Of a stretch of 6,690 bases of DNA, positions 1-5,471 are shown piece after piece (the stretch's first letter is position 1; each line of letters begins with the position of its first letter). The position numbers were made by a program, and so were the translations under genes. The stretch comes from an uncultured archaeon (GTDB lineage Archaea > Halobacteriota > Methanosarcinia > Methanotrichales > Methanotrichaceae): contig CABMDX010000297.1 in NCBI GenBank assembly GCA_902385025.1, forward strand, positions 1 to 6,690, written 5' to 3'. Below the pieces are notes generated by a model. That model saw only the letters and a program-made list of their open reading frames with translations, ran no database searches and had not been told where the DNA came from.

Positions 1-215
1 CCTGAAAGAACTGCAATGCCGTTTGAATCTGTTGATCCATGCAATTTATTGCCGGTAGTGTCCTGCCCTGATATCTGAACTCCTGATAGCATTGTTCCGT
101 TTAGATTCCCTTCGTGAACGTAGATACTCAATTTAATCTGTTCCTGGCATGAAGCAGTTAGCGTCATGCAACATCCCACAACAAACAGAGTTGCGAGCAA
201 ATATGGCAATTTCAT
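1..215 (-). CDS. Secreted protein with carboxypeptidase-regulatory-like domain, 3' end cut by window edge
   Basis: The reading frame opens at an ATG (bases 215-213) and stays open to the window edge, giving 71 codons. An SD-like GGTGA (minus strand, bases 228-224) lies 8 bases upstream, which fixes the start. Residues 1-22 form a signal peptide (MKLPYLLATLFVVGCCMTLTAS); the following Cys23 could make it a lipoprotein-like or simply cleaved export signal. The mature part reads as the start of a beta-sandwich domain, with strand-like stretches IKLSIYVHEG and LSGVQISGQD followed by STDSNGIAVLSG. That last pattern is typical of carboxypeptidase-regulatory-like or SpaA-type domains of archaeal surface proteins. 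One sequon is visible at Asn39 (NGT). The gene lies 51 bases downstream of the repeat protein at 267-797 on the same strand, so the two may share a transcript. Export is well supported; the domain call rests on pattern memory and the function is unknown. Confidence 0.8.
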   Translation of the reverse strand, partial: MKLPYLLATLFVVGCCMTLTASCQEQIKLSIYVHEGNLNGTMLSGVQISGQDTTGNKLHGSTDSNGIAVLS

Positions 216-266
216 CTCTTCTTTCACCTTTTTCTTTTGCTGTATCCCATTTGAGCCTGGTTACAT

Positions 267-797
267 TTATCTCCACGAATTCATGATGGACTTCATTGGT
301 AGCCTGCCAGGGAAGTAGTAGTCCATCAATGACGTTATGGTTTTCTTATGAGCGTGAACCGTTAAGGATTTCTTGGGATATATCTCCGGATAATAGTGAT
401 CCATCAGCGATGTTATTTGATTTTTGCGATAGTTCTTCGTCGGAGGTCTTGGTTTGTCATTGGCATAGCTTTTCACAATTCCCAGTCCCGTATTACTCCG
501 TCCGGGATTATCATCTGCGCTGCTTTTCACAATTCCCAGTCCCGTATTACTCCGTCCGGGATTATCATCTGTGCTGCTTTGCACTATTCCCAGTCCCGTA
601 TTACCCTGTCCAGGATTGTCATCTGTGCTGCTTTGCACTGTTCCAAGTCCTGCGCCACCCTGTCCCATGCCATTGTCGGCATTTCCCTGTCTTATGCCGC
701 TGTCTGTTTGTTTCGCCTGGTCATAGCCTTGCGAAAAGGCCGGTGCAATAAGAATGCATATGACGGCCAGTGCCAGCATGCATTTGGGATTTTTCAT
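267..797 (-). CDS. Secreted tandem-repeat protein (18-residue repeats plus duplicated C-terminal module)
   Basis: This is a 176-residue exported protein that I do not recognise. Residues 1-22 are a signal peptide (hydrophobic LALAVICILIAPAFS, then QG). Residues 39-110 are four 18-residue repeats of the type S-T-D-D-N-P-G-x-x-N-T-G-L-G-I-V-x-S, followed by a worn partial copy at 111-121. The repeat part is Gly/Asn/Asp/Ser rich and probably flexible. From residue 122 the composition changes to basic and aromatic, with two copies of an ITSLMD-YYP module (128-145 and 154-171). The ATG at 797 is preceded by GGAG about ten bases upstream. A TATA-like element near 878-886 would give a leader of roughly 60 bases. 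Two in-frame repeat systems and a clean signal peptide argue for a real gene. It could be a surface, sheath or matrix component; that is inference only. Confidence 0.75.
   Translation of the reverse strand: MKNPKCMLALAVICILIAPAFSQGYDQAKQTDSGIRQGNADNGMGQGGAGLGTVQSSTDDNPGQGNTGLGIVQSSTDDNPGRSNTGLGIVKSSADDNPGRSNTGLGIVKSYANDKPRPPTKNYRKNQITSLMDHYYPEIYPKKSLTVHAHKKTITSLMDYYFPGRLPMKSIMNSWR
285..416 (-). repeat. Duplicated ITSLMD-YYP module (protein-level repeat)
   Basis: Two copies of an 18-residue module, ITSLMDHYYPEIYPKKSL and ITSLMDYYFPGRLPMKSI, lie 26 residues apart (residues 128-145 and 154-171) in the secreted protein at 267-797. The shared core is ITSLMD-x-Y-[YF]-P followed by P-x-K-S. It is unrelated to the Gly/Asn repeat in the same protein and is more diverged at the DNA level, so it is an older duplication. 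Short aromatic-Pro modules of this kind could be binding or assembly motifs; nothing in the window decides that. Confidence 0.75.
435..683 (-). repeat. 54-bp in-frame tandem repeat array
   Basis: Units start on the plus strand at 468, 522, 576 and 630, exactly 54 bases apart, with a degenerate partial unit at 435-467. Units 468-521 and 522-575 differ at one base (ctgcgct versus ctgtgct, giving Ala versus Thr). Unit 576-629 has about six differences and unit 630-683 is strongly diverged. The array therefore shows a recent duplication in the middle with older, worn edges. Since 54 is a multiple of three, each unit adds 18 residues to the secreted protein at 267-797. Confidence 0.92.
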
Positions 798-862
798 AAG
801 ATTGCATCTCCATTGAAGTTTAGATCCGTTCCTTTAGTTTTCATTACAAAGCGTAGCTTGTT

Positions 863-905
863 GTGAACGATATTTCTAGATATAACCGAACGAACGGTGA
901 ACGAT
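863..905 (-). promoter_or_regulatory. Candidate promoter with repeated GTGAACGAT elements flanking a TATA box
   Basis: On the minus strand TTATATCT (plus-strand 879-886) resembles an archaeal TATA box, which would start transcription near 856 and serve the gene at 267-797. The nine-base word GTGAACGAT occurs twice on the plus strand, at 863-871 and 897-905, once on each side of the TATA element, with CGAACGAACGG between. Such paired direct repeats around a TATA box are a common arrangement of regulator binding sites; the regulator is unknown. Confidence 0.4.
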
Positions 906-928
906 CAATATGGATTATGATATGACTT

Positions 929-1306
929 TTAGCTTGAAATCGGATGAGTTCGATTTAATTTCAAAGTCGGGATCATTAGACTCATCCTCGTGTTGGTTCG
1001 TCTGTACTTGGTTTTGTTCTCTTGAGGTACCCGTCTTATTGTTTCATGAATAATATAATCGATATCTGTATTGCCTATCCTGTAATCTAGGATGAGATTT
1101 TTTGCAGATGGAAATTCAAGATCCTTCGGCCTCGACAGGGCTTGCATAATTGGTGCATTGCCGCAAAGAGTTCGTCGATTCACATGAAAATCCTTCGCAG
1201 AATATCGATTCTTTTCATTCATGATGAAGAGGAGCCTCATGGCGGTATGCAGCGGAAAAATTAGACAGGGGGTTGACTGTGATCTGTGCCTCTTCCTGTT
1301 GGTCAT
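929..1306 (-). CDS. Doubtful hypothetical ORF, 125 residues
   Basis: The frame is open for 125 codons, but I recognise no family, signal peptide or membrane segment. The product is rich in Arg, Asn, Thr and Ile and ends in a stretch (from RRTNTRMSLM onward) that looks unconstrained. A weak AAGG precedes the ATG at 1306, and internal ATGs at residues 23 and 29 have no better signal. It would be divergent from the gene at 1364 with only 57 bases between the starts, leaving little room for a promoter. Either this is a lineage-specific or decayed gene, or 798-1363 is a non-coding spacer. Apart from the candidate promoter at 863-905, I see no RNA gene or other element in that spacer. Confidence 0.25.
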   Translation of the reverse strand: MTNRKRHRSQSTPCLIFPLHTAMRLLFIMNEKNRYSAKDFHVNRRTLCGNAPIMQALSRPKDLEFPSAKNLILDYRIGNTDIDYIIHETIRRVPQENKTKYRRTNTRMSLMIPTLKLNRTHPISS

Positions 1307-1363
1307 GACCCAAAACCTTTTTCGCCCAAAAGATTCCTGTAGTAGCCCTGGAGGTTATGAAAT

Positions 1364-1666
1364 ATGAGATTCTTAGCTGCTGTTATCCTCTTTCTACTGG
1401 TTATCGGCCTGGCTGGATCCGTGCAATTGGGCGGCAATTCAAGCAGGCTTCTGTCTCTGGGGAGTGTGTCCGAAAATATCCTGAATCAAACGAATATGAA
1501 TATCACAAATCAAACCAATGTCTCCGATAGCACCCCTGCTCAAAGGAGCACCGCGATTTCAATAAAAAATCCCATGAGCACCAATCCTGCCATAAATAAA
1601 TATAAGAGCGTATATCTGCCAAATAATATCGAATCCAACTCAATTGCATATCAGTTCACCACTTAA
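1364..1666 (+). CDS. Small secreted sequon-rich protein, 100 residues
   Basis: A perfect GGAGGT (1350-1355) lies 8 bases before the ATG, one of the strongest translation signals in the window, and supports a real gene. Residues 1-19 are a signal peptide with a hydrophobic core (FLAAVILFLLVIGLAG). The mature chain of about 80 residues has no Cys and is Asn/Ser/Thr rich. N-X-S/T sequons occur at Asn25, 41, 46, 49 and 52, four of them within twelve residues (NQTNMNITNQTNVS), which suggests a glycosylated extracellular segment. There is no C-terminal membrane anchor. I do not recognise a family. An overlapping ATG at 1357 is in another frame that closes after about 58 codons, so 1364 is preferred. 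A T-rich terminator follows directly, so the gene is probably monocistronic. Confidence 0.7.
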   Translation: MRFLAAVILFLLVIGLAGSVQLGGNSSRLLSLGSVSENILNQTNMNITNQTNVSDSTPAQRSTAISIKNPMSTNPAINKYKSVYLPNNIESNSIAYQFTT

Positions 1667-1669
1667 CAA

Positions 1670-1686
1670 TTTTTTAAATATTTTTT
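1670..1686 (+). terminator. T-rich archaeal-type terminator
   Basis: Two runs of six T (1670-1675 and 1681-1686), split by AAATA, begin four bases after the stop codon of the gene at 1364-1666. No stable hairpin precedes them. Oligo-T alone is a known termination signal for archaeal RNA polymerase. Confidence 0.55.
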
Positions 1687-1821
1687 GTCTATCATAGATT
1701 CTATTTTCAATGCACAGTCATGCAGTCTTCTCTGGTTGGATGAAAGCTGTTTGATCAATTGGCCAAAAATTATCTATTGAAGCCCATTTACTTGACTATA
1801 ATTTAAAATTTTCTGCATAAG

Positions 1822-1832
1822 TTATTTATATT
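1822..1832 (+). promoter_or_regulatory. TATA box for the multi-domain surface protein gene
   Basis: TTATTTATATT sits about 50 bases before the ATG at 1879 in a strongly AT-rich spacer. Archaeal spacing puts the transcription start near 1853-1856, leaving a leader of roughly 25 bases that contains the GGAG at 1868-1871. A second AT-rich stretch at about 1798-1811 is an alternative. The rest of the spacer 1667-1872 shows nothing else. Confidence 0.5.
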
Positions 1833-1878
1833 CGCATGGTATAATCTCTATCACTTAAGCTAAATATGGAGATTGATT

Positions 1879-3381
1879 ATGAATATATCATTGGCATTCA
1901 AAGCTCCTTGGGCCATGCTCAAGATCGCATTCTTAATGGTGCTATTCTTGGCCGTTGCCGAAGGGAGTCAAGCGCAATGCGGCGAGGGGAATCAAAGTTG
2001 CGATCAGCAGTGGAATTTGATGGCAAAGGTCGATAGCGGATTGGCGCCGGCATCAGACATCAGCGAGGATGATCTGGCAGCAGATATGGATGCCTTTGGC
2101 GCCTCGGTGGTATCTTTTGGTTTCATGAATCAGTCCGCTTCGGAAACTGCCCAGGAGATCGTCACGGGAAATGATACCGCTAAATTCATCACATTCTCGG
2201 CTAATGATGTTGATAACGATCTATTGGATTATACTGTTATCAGTGCACCAGAGCATGGAACTGTGAGCAAGATTGATTCTGGATTCCTTTATACGCCTGA
2301 GAGTGGCTATGTTGGTAAAGACGATATTGTCTTTCGCGTCAGCGATCAACTGGGCAACTTGCTGAATATGTCCCTGGCAATTGATGTCATTTCGTTATAT
2401 CATCCACCTTCCGTAAGGATTCGCACGCCACATGATGGGGAGGTTTTCCCGGCCTATGGAGGCGATTTATGGGCAGAGGTTCCCATTCGTGCCACCGCAA
2501 CTGGAGATGTAAAGTCAATAGCATTCTATGATGGTACAACTCTCATACCCGATTCTCCAAATCCTCAGAGCTGTCCGACCGATGAGGTCAATTGTCCGGT
2601 TACTCTGGTAGCAAAGCTTCCATGGGGTTACCACACTCTGGTTGCAAAAGCCACTGACACCAAGAACAAAAACTGCGTATCGCTGCCAGTTGTGATCATC
2701 GTTAACCCTTCAGAGCCGAAAGTGAAAATCTCAAATCCCTATGACGGCCAGATATTCACGGCTCCTGCAAATATAGATATTACCGCAGAGGTAACCGATA
2801 GCCGGGAGATGAGTTATGTCGAATTTTTCGCAAATTCGCAAAAATTGGGGCGTATCACCAGAAATGTCTCCCCTTATACCTTCACCTGGCAGGATGTCAA
2901 GCCCGGCATATACAATCTGGCAGCAAAGGCTGTTGATGTTATGGGCGCTTCAGGAACTGCGATCTCCAAATCAATCCTCATAGTCGTAGTACCGGCAAAG
3001 CCCTTAACCAAATCCGATCTGGCCCTGACCATGACCACCACACCAAATCCAGTGCCTGCAGGCGGATTGTTCAATTATATCCTGACCGTCACCAACAGGG
3101 GACCGGATACCGCTACGGGCGTGACACTGGAAGATTTCCTGCCCAGCAGCGTGGATTATGTCTCAAAGAAGCCGAGCCAGGGAGAATATGATCCAAAGAC
3201 TGGATTTTGGAGCGTGGGCGATCTGGTCAAGTATCGCAGCGCAAAGCTGGTGCTGACTGTGAGAGCGCCATCTAAGGCGCCAACAGAGCAGATCTCCAAT
3301 ACAGCATATGTCTATGGATCTGAGTATGATCCTGACAACTCCAATAACCATGTGACAGACTACGTCAGGATAAAGGCCTGA
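1879..3381 (+). CDS. Secreted multi-domain surface protein: Ig/cadherin-like, two Big_7-like and DUF11 domains
   Basis: This is a 500-residue exported protein. The ATG at 1879 has GGAG (1868-1871) seven bases upstream; an in-frame TTG at 1873 is only one base from that SD and is rejected. Residues 1-32 are a signal peptide ending SQA-Q. About 100-171 is a cadherin/Ig-like unit with the hallmarks DNDLLDYTV, HGTVS, FLYTPESGYVGKDDIVFRV. Two Big_7-like Ig domains follow at about 177-276 and 281-370, each beginning with V-x-I-x-x-P-x-D-G-x-x-F. The first carries an insert with Cys232, Cys239 and Cys266. The C-terminal 378-499 is a DUF11 domain (SDLALTMTTTPNPVPAGG, YILTVTNRGPDTATGV, NTAYVYGSEYDPDNSNNHV). 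There is no C-terminal membrane helix or sorting motif, so it is either released or held by partners. These domains are typical of adhesive or scaffold proteins on methanogen surfaces; the exact role is unknown. Confidence 0.93.
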   Translation: MNISLAFKAPWAMLKIAFLMVLFLAVAEGSQAQCGEGNQSCDQQWNLMAKVDSGLAPASDISEDDLAADMDAFGASVVSFGFMNQSASETAQEIVTGNDTAKFITFSANDVDNDLLDYTVISAPEHGTVSKIDSGFLYTPESGYVGKDDIVFRVSDQLGNLLNMSLAIDVISLYHPPSVRIRTPHDGEVFPAYGGDLWAEVPIRATATGDVKSIAFYDGTTLIPDSPNPQSCPTDEVNCPVTLVAKLPWGYHTLVAKATDTKNKNCVSLPVVIIVNPSEPKVKISNPYDGQIFTAPANIDITAEVTDSREMSYVEFFANSQKLGRITRNVSPYTFTWQDVKPGIYNLAAKAVDVMGASGTAISKSILIVVVPAKPLTKSDLALTMTTTPNPVPAGGLFNYILTVTNRGPDTATGVTLEDFLPSSVDYVSKKPSQGEYDPKTGFWSVGDLVKYRSAKLVLTVRAPSKAPTEQISNTAYVYGSEYDPDNSNNHVTDYVRIKA

Positions 3382-3413
3382 ATTGCAAAATGGGGTCTCA
3401 GGTCGAAATTCTC

Positions 3414-3452
3414 GGGAGGCTCATGCCTCCCTATACTTTTTTGGACTTTTTT
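3414..3452 (+). terminator. Hairpin plus double T-tract terminator
   Basis: GGGAGGC (3414-3420), a four-base TCAT loop and GCCTCCC (3425-3431) form a perfect seven-pair GC-rich stem. Two six-T tracts follow at 3437-3442 and 3447-3452. It starts 33 bases after the stop of the surface protein gene and has the right polarity for it. On the opposite strand the hairpin is followed by no T-tract, so it should not terminate the convergent gene at 3506-4006. Confidence 0.85.
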
Positions 3453-3505
3453 ATAGCATCATTTCGGAGAACGCTGTCATCTTGCGGTCTGCTCTCATTC
3501 CTGAT

Positions 3506-4006
3506 CTAGGCAATATAGGAAACGCTGGACCTGTCAAAGCCCTTCACCAATTCAAGGCCTGTGTCCTCCGGTTTCCAGGAGATATCCGGGTAGGCCAGAT
3601 GCTTGATGAAGCTCCCGGTGTCGGCTGCGATTTGCGTGGCCAGGTGATCTTCGCCCAATGCATCTCTGGTTATCTGGTGAACCCTTGTCCTGACATCTTC
3701 TTCATCCAGATAGCCAAGGGAGTGAATATACTCATGCAGCATGACATGAAATACATAGGGCTTGTATAGCTCAGGACGTGTCTCCTTGATTCTCTGCAGG
3801 GGAATTTTGTTCAATACAATGACGTTGGAACCCGTGGTGAAGAAACCTCCGAAAAAGCCCTGGGGATGGTTTCCCAGATTTGCAATTCCCAGCATCAGCC
3901 CTCCTCTGCTCTTGCCGGTGCTGCAGAATACCAGTGATTTGACCACTTCAAAGATGTCCGGCAGGGAATTTGCCTCATCCAGCCGGGCCTTATAATCGAT
4001 CCTCAT
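3506..4006 (-). CDS. Putative cytosolic zinc metallopeptidase with HExxH motif
   Basis: The 166-residue product carries HEYIHSLGYLDEE at 91-103, an HExxH zinc site (His91, Glu92, His95) with Gly98 and an acidic cluster (Asp101, Glu102, Glu103) that could supply the third ligand. His110 and His121 are other candidates. The spacing HExxHxxG recalls metzincins, but the third His of HExxHxxGxxH is replaced by Asp. Around it lie a Gly-rich stretch (RGGLMLGIANLGNHPQGFFGGFF, 35-57) and a segment VIVLNKIPLQRIKETRPELY that look family-conserved. With this start there is no signal peptide or membrane helix, so it should act in the cytosol. The ATG at 4006 has no SD, but a TATA box lies about 30 bases upstream, fitting an almost leaderless mRNA. 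Zinc peptidase activity is inferred from the motif; the substrate is unknown, and I recall similar uncharacterised proteins in methanogens only loosely. Confidence 0.85.
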   Translation of the reverse strand: MRIDYKARLDEANSLPDIFEVVKSLVFCSTGKSRGGLMLGIANLGNHPQGFFGGFFTTGSNVIVLNKIPLQRIKETRPELYKPYVFHVMLHEYIHSLGYLDEEDVRTRVHQITRDALGEDHLATQIAADTGSFIKHLAYPDISWKPEDTGLELVKGFDRSSVSYIA

Positions 4007-4032
4007 TATGAGTCTATTCTGCCAAGTCTTTG

Positions 4033-4041
4033 TATATAATA
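4033..4041 (-). promoter_or_regulatory. TATA box for the metallopeptidase gene
   Basis: On the minus strand TATTATATACA is centred about 30 bases before the ATG at 4006. Usual archaeal spacing puts the transcript start within a few bases of that ATG. The lack of an SD agrees with leaderless translation and argues against an upstream start at 4177. Confidence 0.6.
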
Positions 4042-4232
4042 CTAACTTAAAGTTACTGATAGTGGTGGGTCTTGGCCTTTCAGCGATTGTGCAAAGGAAT
4101 TCTAAAGACAATAGCCTGAAGGATATGAATATGAAGGATATGAAGGCAAATGCTTTAAGGATAAATAGCAGATACATCTGCGTTAATGGCTTTAGACGGA
4201 AGATCGATTAGAAGTGTTTTATCTAGGAACGA

Positions 4233-4244
4233 TAATATATATAG
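4233..4244 (+). promoter_or_regulatory. TATA box for the 4292-5416 cluster
   Basis: TAATATATATAG lies about 50 bases before the preferred ATG at 4292, predicting a start near 4265 and a leader of about 27 bases containing AGGA (4279-4282). A second AT-rich stretch (4270-4278) could instead drive a leaderless start at the in-frame ATG 4307. Confidence 0.5.
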
Positions 4245-4291
4245 TTCAAGAGCCTGGGCACCGAGCACGAAATATATTAGGAATGGTTGAT

Positions 4292-4858
4292 ATGACCTGT
4301 ATAAGAATGGGGATTGGTCCTGGAGGCAGGATTGCCATAGCCATTATCCTGGCTGCATTATTGCTCTTCCATTGCGCATTTGCCGATGTAAAAGTGGAAG
4401 GCTGGATATCGCAGAATTGCAAATATATAATTTCCAATATCAATGATTATCCCGATTACGTCTTTCTCACCAGCAGCGACATCTGGGGCTGGGAGCAGGC
4501 CTCGCTGATTGATAAAAATGGCACCTTTGGCGGAGGATACAAACTGGACAGCTTTATAGTTCATGCTGCCAGGGCGCAGGACTTTGACCGGGAGAGATTC
4601 TTCCGCCACAGAGATGAGTCTAGCCCAGGGTATGTCAATTGCACCGATTACTGCATGGATAATCCGAAGATTGTCTCCTCAAACATCACGCTGGATAAAG
4701 CCATCTCCATTAACGAGATTTTGCCGCTCGAAAAGATCGAGTGCTATCTGAAGATCGACAATATAACAAGCCAGCGATTGAACCTTTCCAGGACCAGAAT
4801 GCTGTACTACTACGAAAATGGCAGCACTCAGGAGATGCCTGTGGAGAACGCATCCTGA
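4292..4858 (+). CDS. Secreted sequon-rich ectodomain protein of unknown function
   Basis: From the ATG at 4292 (AGGA nine bases upstream) the product has 188 residues. In-frame alternatives are the ATGs at 4283 and 4307 and a GTG at 4214, the last lying before the TATA box and so unlikely. Residues 1-31 are a signal peptide (hydrophobic AIAIILAALLLFHCAFA, then DVKV). The mature part begins VEGWISQNCKYIISNINDYPDYVFLTSS and includes a central variable stretch with Cys117 and Cys121, then a conserved-looking end: LPLEKIECYLKIDNITS and LYYYENGSTQEMPVE. Sequons occur at Asn76, 116, 131, 157, 164, 176 and 186, so heavy glycosylation is likely. There is no anchor of its own; the next genes encode membrane proteins. 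From memory, the N-x-DYPDYVF and YxxGxxxExP patterns resemble uncharacterised bacterial exported proteins that end in a membrane helix, but I cannot verify this. The function is unknown. Confidence 0.82.
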   Translation: MTCIRMGIGPGGRIAIAIILAALLLFHCAFADVKVEGWISQNCKYIISNINDYPDYVFLTSSDIWGWEQASLIDKNGTFGGGYKLDSFIVHAARAQDFDRERFFRHRDESSPGYVNCTDYCMDNPKIVSSNITLDKAISINEILPLEKIECYLKIDNITSQRLNLSRTRMLYYYENGSTQEMPVENAS

Positions 4859-4931
4859 ATGGGCATGGCATGTCTGGGGGCGTTTGATACTATCAGGCAG
4901 TTTTTGCCCCTCTGATCTGCGTGATTGGCAA

Positions 4932-5087
4932 ATGCCCATCTTTTTTTTCCCAATTAGCATATATATAATCTGGTTCTTCTATTTGCCTCTTGTGTCAATT
5001 CTAATTATATTCTTTATTGTGTTTCGACGGGCACTATTAAAACGAAAAAATCAGAGCCTGAAGGCGGGCGGAGATAAGAGTCGATGA
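4932..5087 (+). CDS. Very small membrane protein, 51 residues
   Basis: A long hydrophobic stretch at residues 3-31 (MPIFFFPISIYIIWFF and onward) is followed by a strongly basic tail (RRALLKRKNQSLKAGGDKSR), implying one membrane helix with the tail in the cytoplasm. The ATG at 4932 is preceded by GTGAT (4921-4925), part of the SD consensus. The frame is open from 4782, and an ATG at 4818 would add 38 Trp/Arg-rich residues overlapping the gene at 4292-4858; that extension looks like noise. The stop overlaps the next start as ATGA, evidence for coupled translation. An eight-T tract (4941-4948) lies within the gene and could be a frameshift or sequencing-error site. Alternatively, this is the displaced membrane anchor of the upstream ectodomain. 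The function is unknown. Confidence 0.6.
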   Translation: MPIFFFPISIYIIWFFYLPLVSILIIFFIVFRRALLKRKNQSLKAGGDKSR

Positions 5088-5416
5088 GCTTTATTCAATC
5101 CCTGGCTATAGCTCTTCTGATCACTATACTGGTGGAGTACGCAGTCTATCTGATCGTCATCAGAAAAGATCTGCAAAAGCTCCTACTGTACGCAATTCTT
5201 ATCAACACATTTACCAATCCGCTCTTTAACTACCTTTATAATTACGAGTTCCATGAATGGGGATTCCTGGCGCTTGCCTTTCTGGAGGTGGCAGTGGCAA
5301 TCATAGAGAGCGTTTTGATCTTTTTCCTTATGGAGGTAAGCGGCCAAAAAGCCCTATTGCTGTCTTTTGCCGCCAACCTGGCATCATTACAGGTGGGCAT
5401 GCTGGTCTTTCGCTAA
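5084..5416 (+). CDS. Four-helix integral membrane protein of unknown function
   Basis: The 110-residue product has four predicted membrane segments at about 4-26, 32-53, 60-82 and 88-108. Charged or amide residues sit inside them: Glu18 in the first, Asn41 and TNP (44-46) in the second, Glu68 and Glu75 in the third, Asn98 in the fourth. Such buried polar residues suggest a functional site rather than a plain anchor. The ATG overlaps the stop of the preceding small gene (ATGA), and GGAG (5070-5073) lies ten bases upstream inside that gene, so it is probably translated from the 4292 transcript. From memory, the E...INxxTNPLxN...E...E...N pattern recurs in uncharacterised prokaryotic membrane proteins, sometimes fused behind an exported domain; this is not checked. 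No transport or enzyme role can be assigned. Confidence 0.82.
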   Translation: MSFIQSLAIALLITILVEYAVYLIVIRKDLQKLLLYAILINTFTNPLFNYLYNYEFHEWGFLALAFLEVAVAIIESVLIFFLMEVSGQKALLLSFAANLASLQVGMLVFR

Positions 5417-5471
5417 AGGAATTTGATTTGGCATTCTAAAGCGAGCTTCAAATCCCAGCATTTTATTCCTG

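Noticed and set aside
435..683. CRISPR-like direct repeats
   Set aside because: The repeats abut with no unique spacers, have a 54-bp coding period and encode a clean 18-residue protein repeat.
296..866. Long plus-strand open frames (296-751 and 396-866) opposite the repeat protein
   Set aside because: A 54-bp repeat keeps every frame periodic, so antisense frames stay open together. Neither has a signal peptide or SD, whereas the minus-strand protein has both.
1873..1878. TTG start two codons before the ATG of the surface protein
   Set aside because: It lies one base from the GGAG, too close for initiation, whereas the ATG at 1879 has a seven-base gap.
3383..3995. Plus-strand frames over the metallopeptidase gene (3383-3769 and 3762-3995)
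   Set aside because: They are antisense to a motif-bearing gene, carry no domain features, and the first runs through the terminator.
4118..4144. Two copies of GAAGGATATGAA 15 bases apart between the divergent genes
   Set aside because: The words are short and AT/purine rich, with no relation to a TATA box. They are too weak to call an operator or repeat element.
4004..4177. Longer metallopeptidase start at 4177 with a hydrophobic Phe/Ile-rich N-terminus
   Set aside because: The stretch is encoded by AT-rich upstream DNA with short repeats, has no SD, and contains the TATA box at 4033-4041. The family-like sequence begins at the ATG at 4006.
5426..5456. Inverted repeat GATTTG / CAAATC between the convergent membrane and Drg genes
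   Set aside because: A six-pair AT-rich stem with a long loop and no adjacent T-tract in the spacer is not a convincing terminator.
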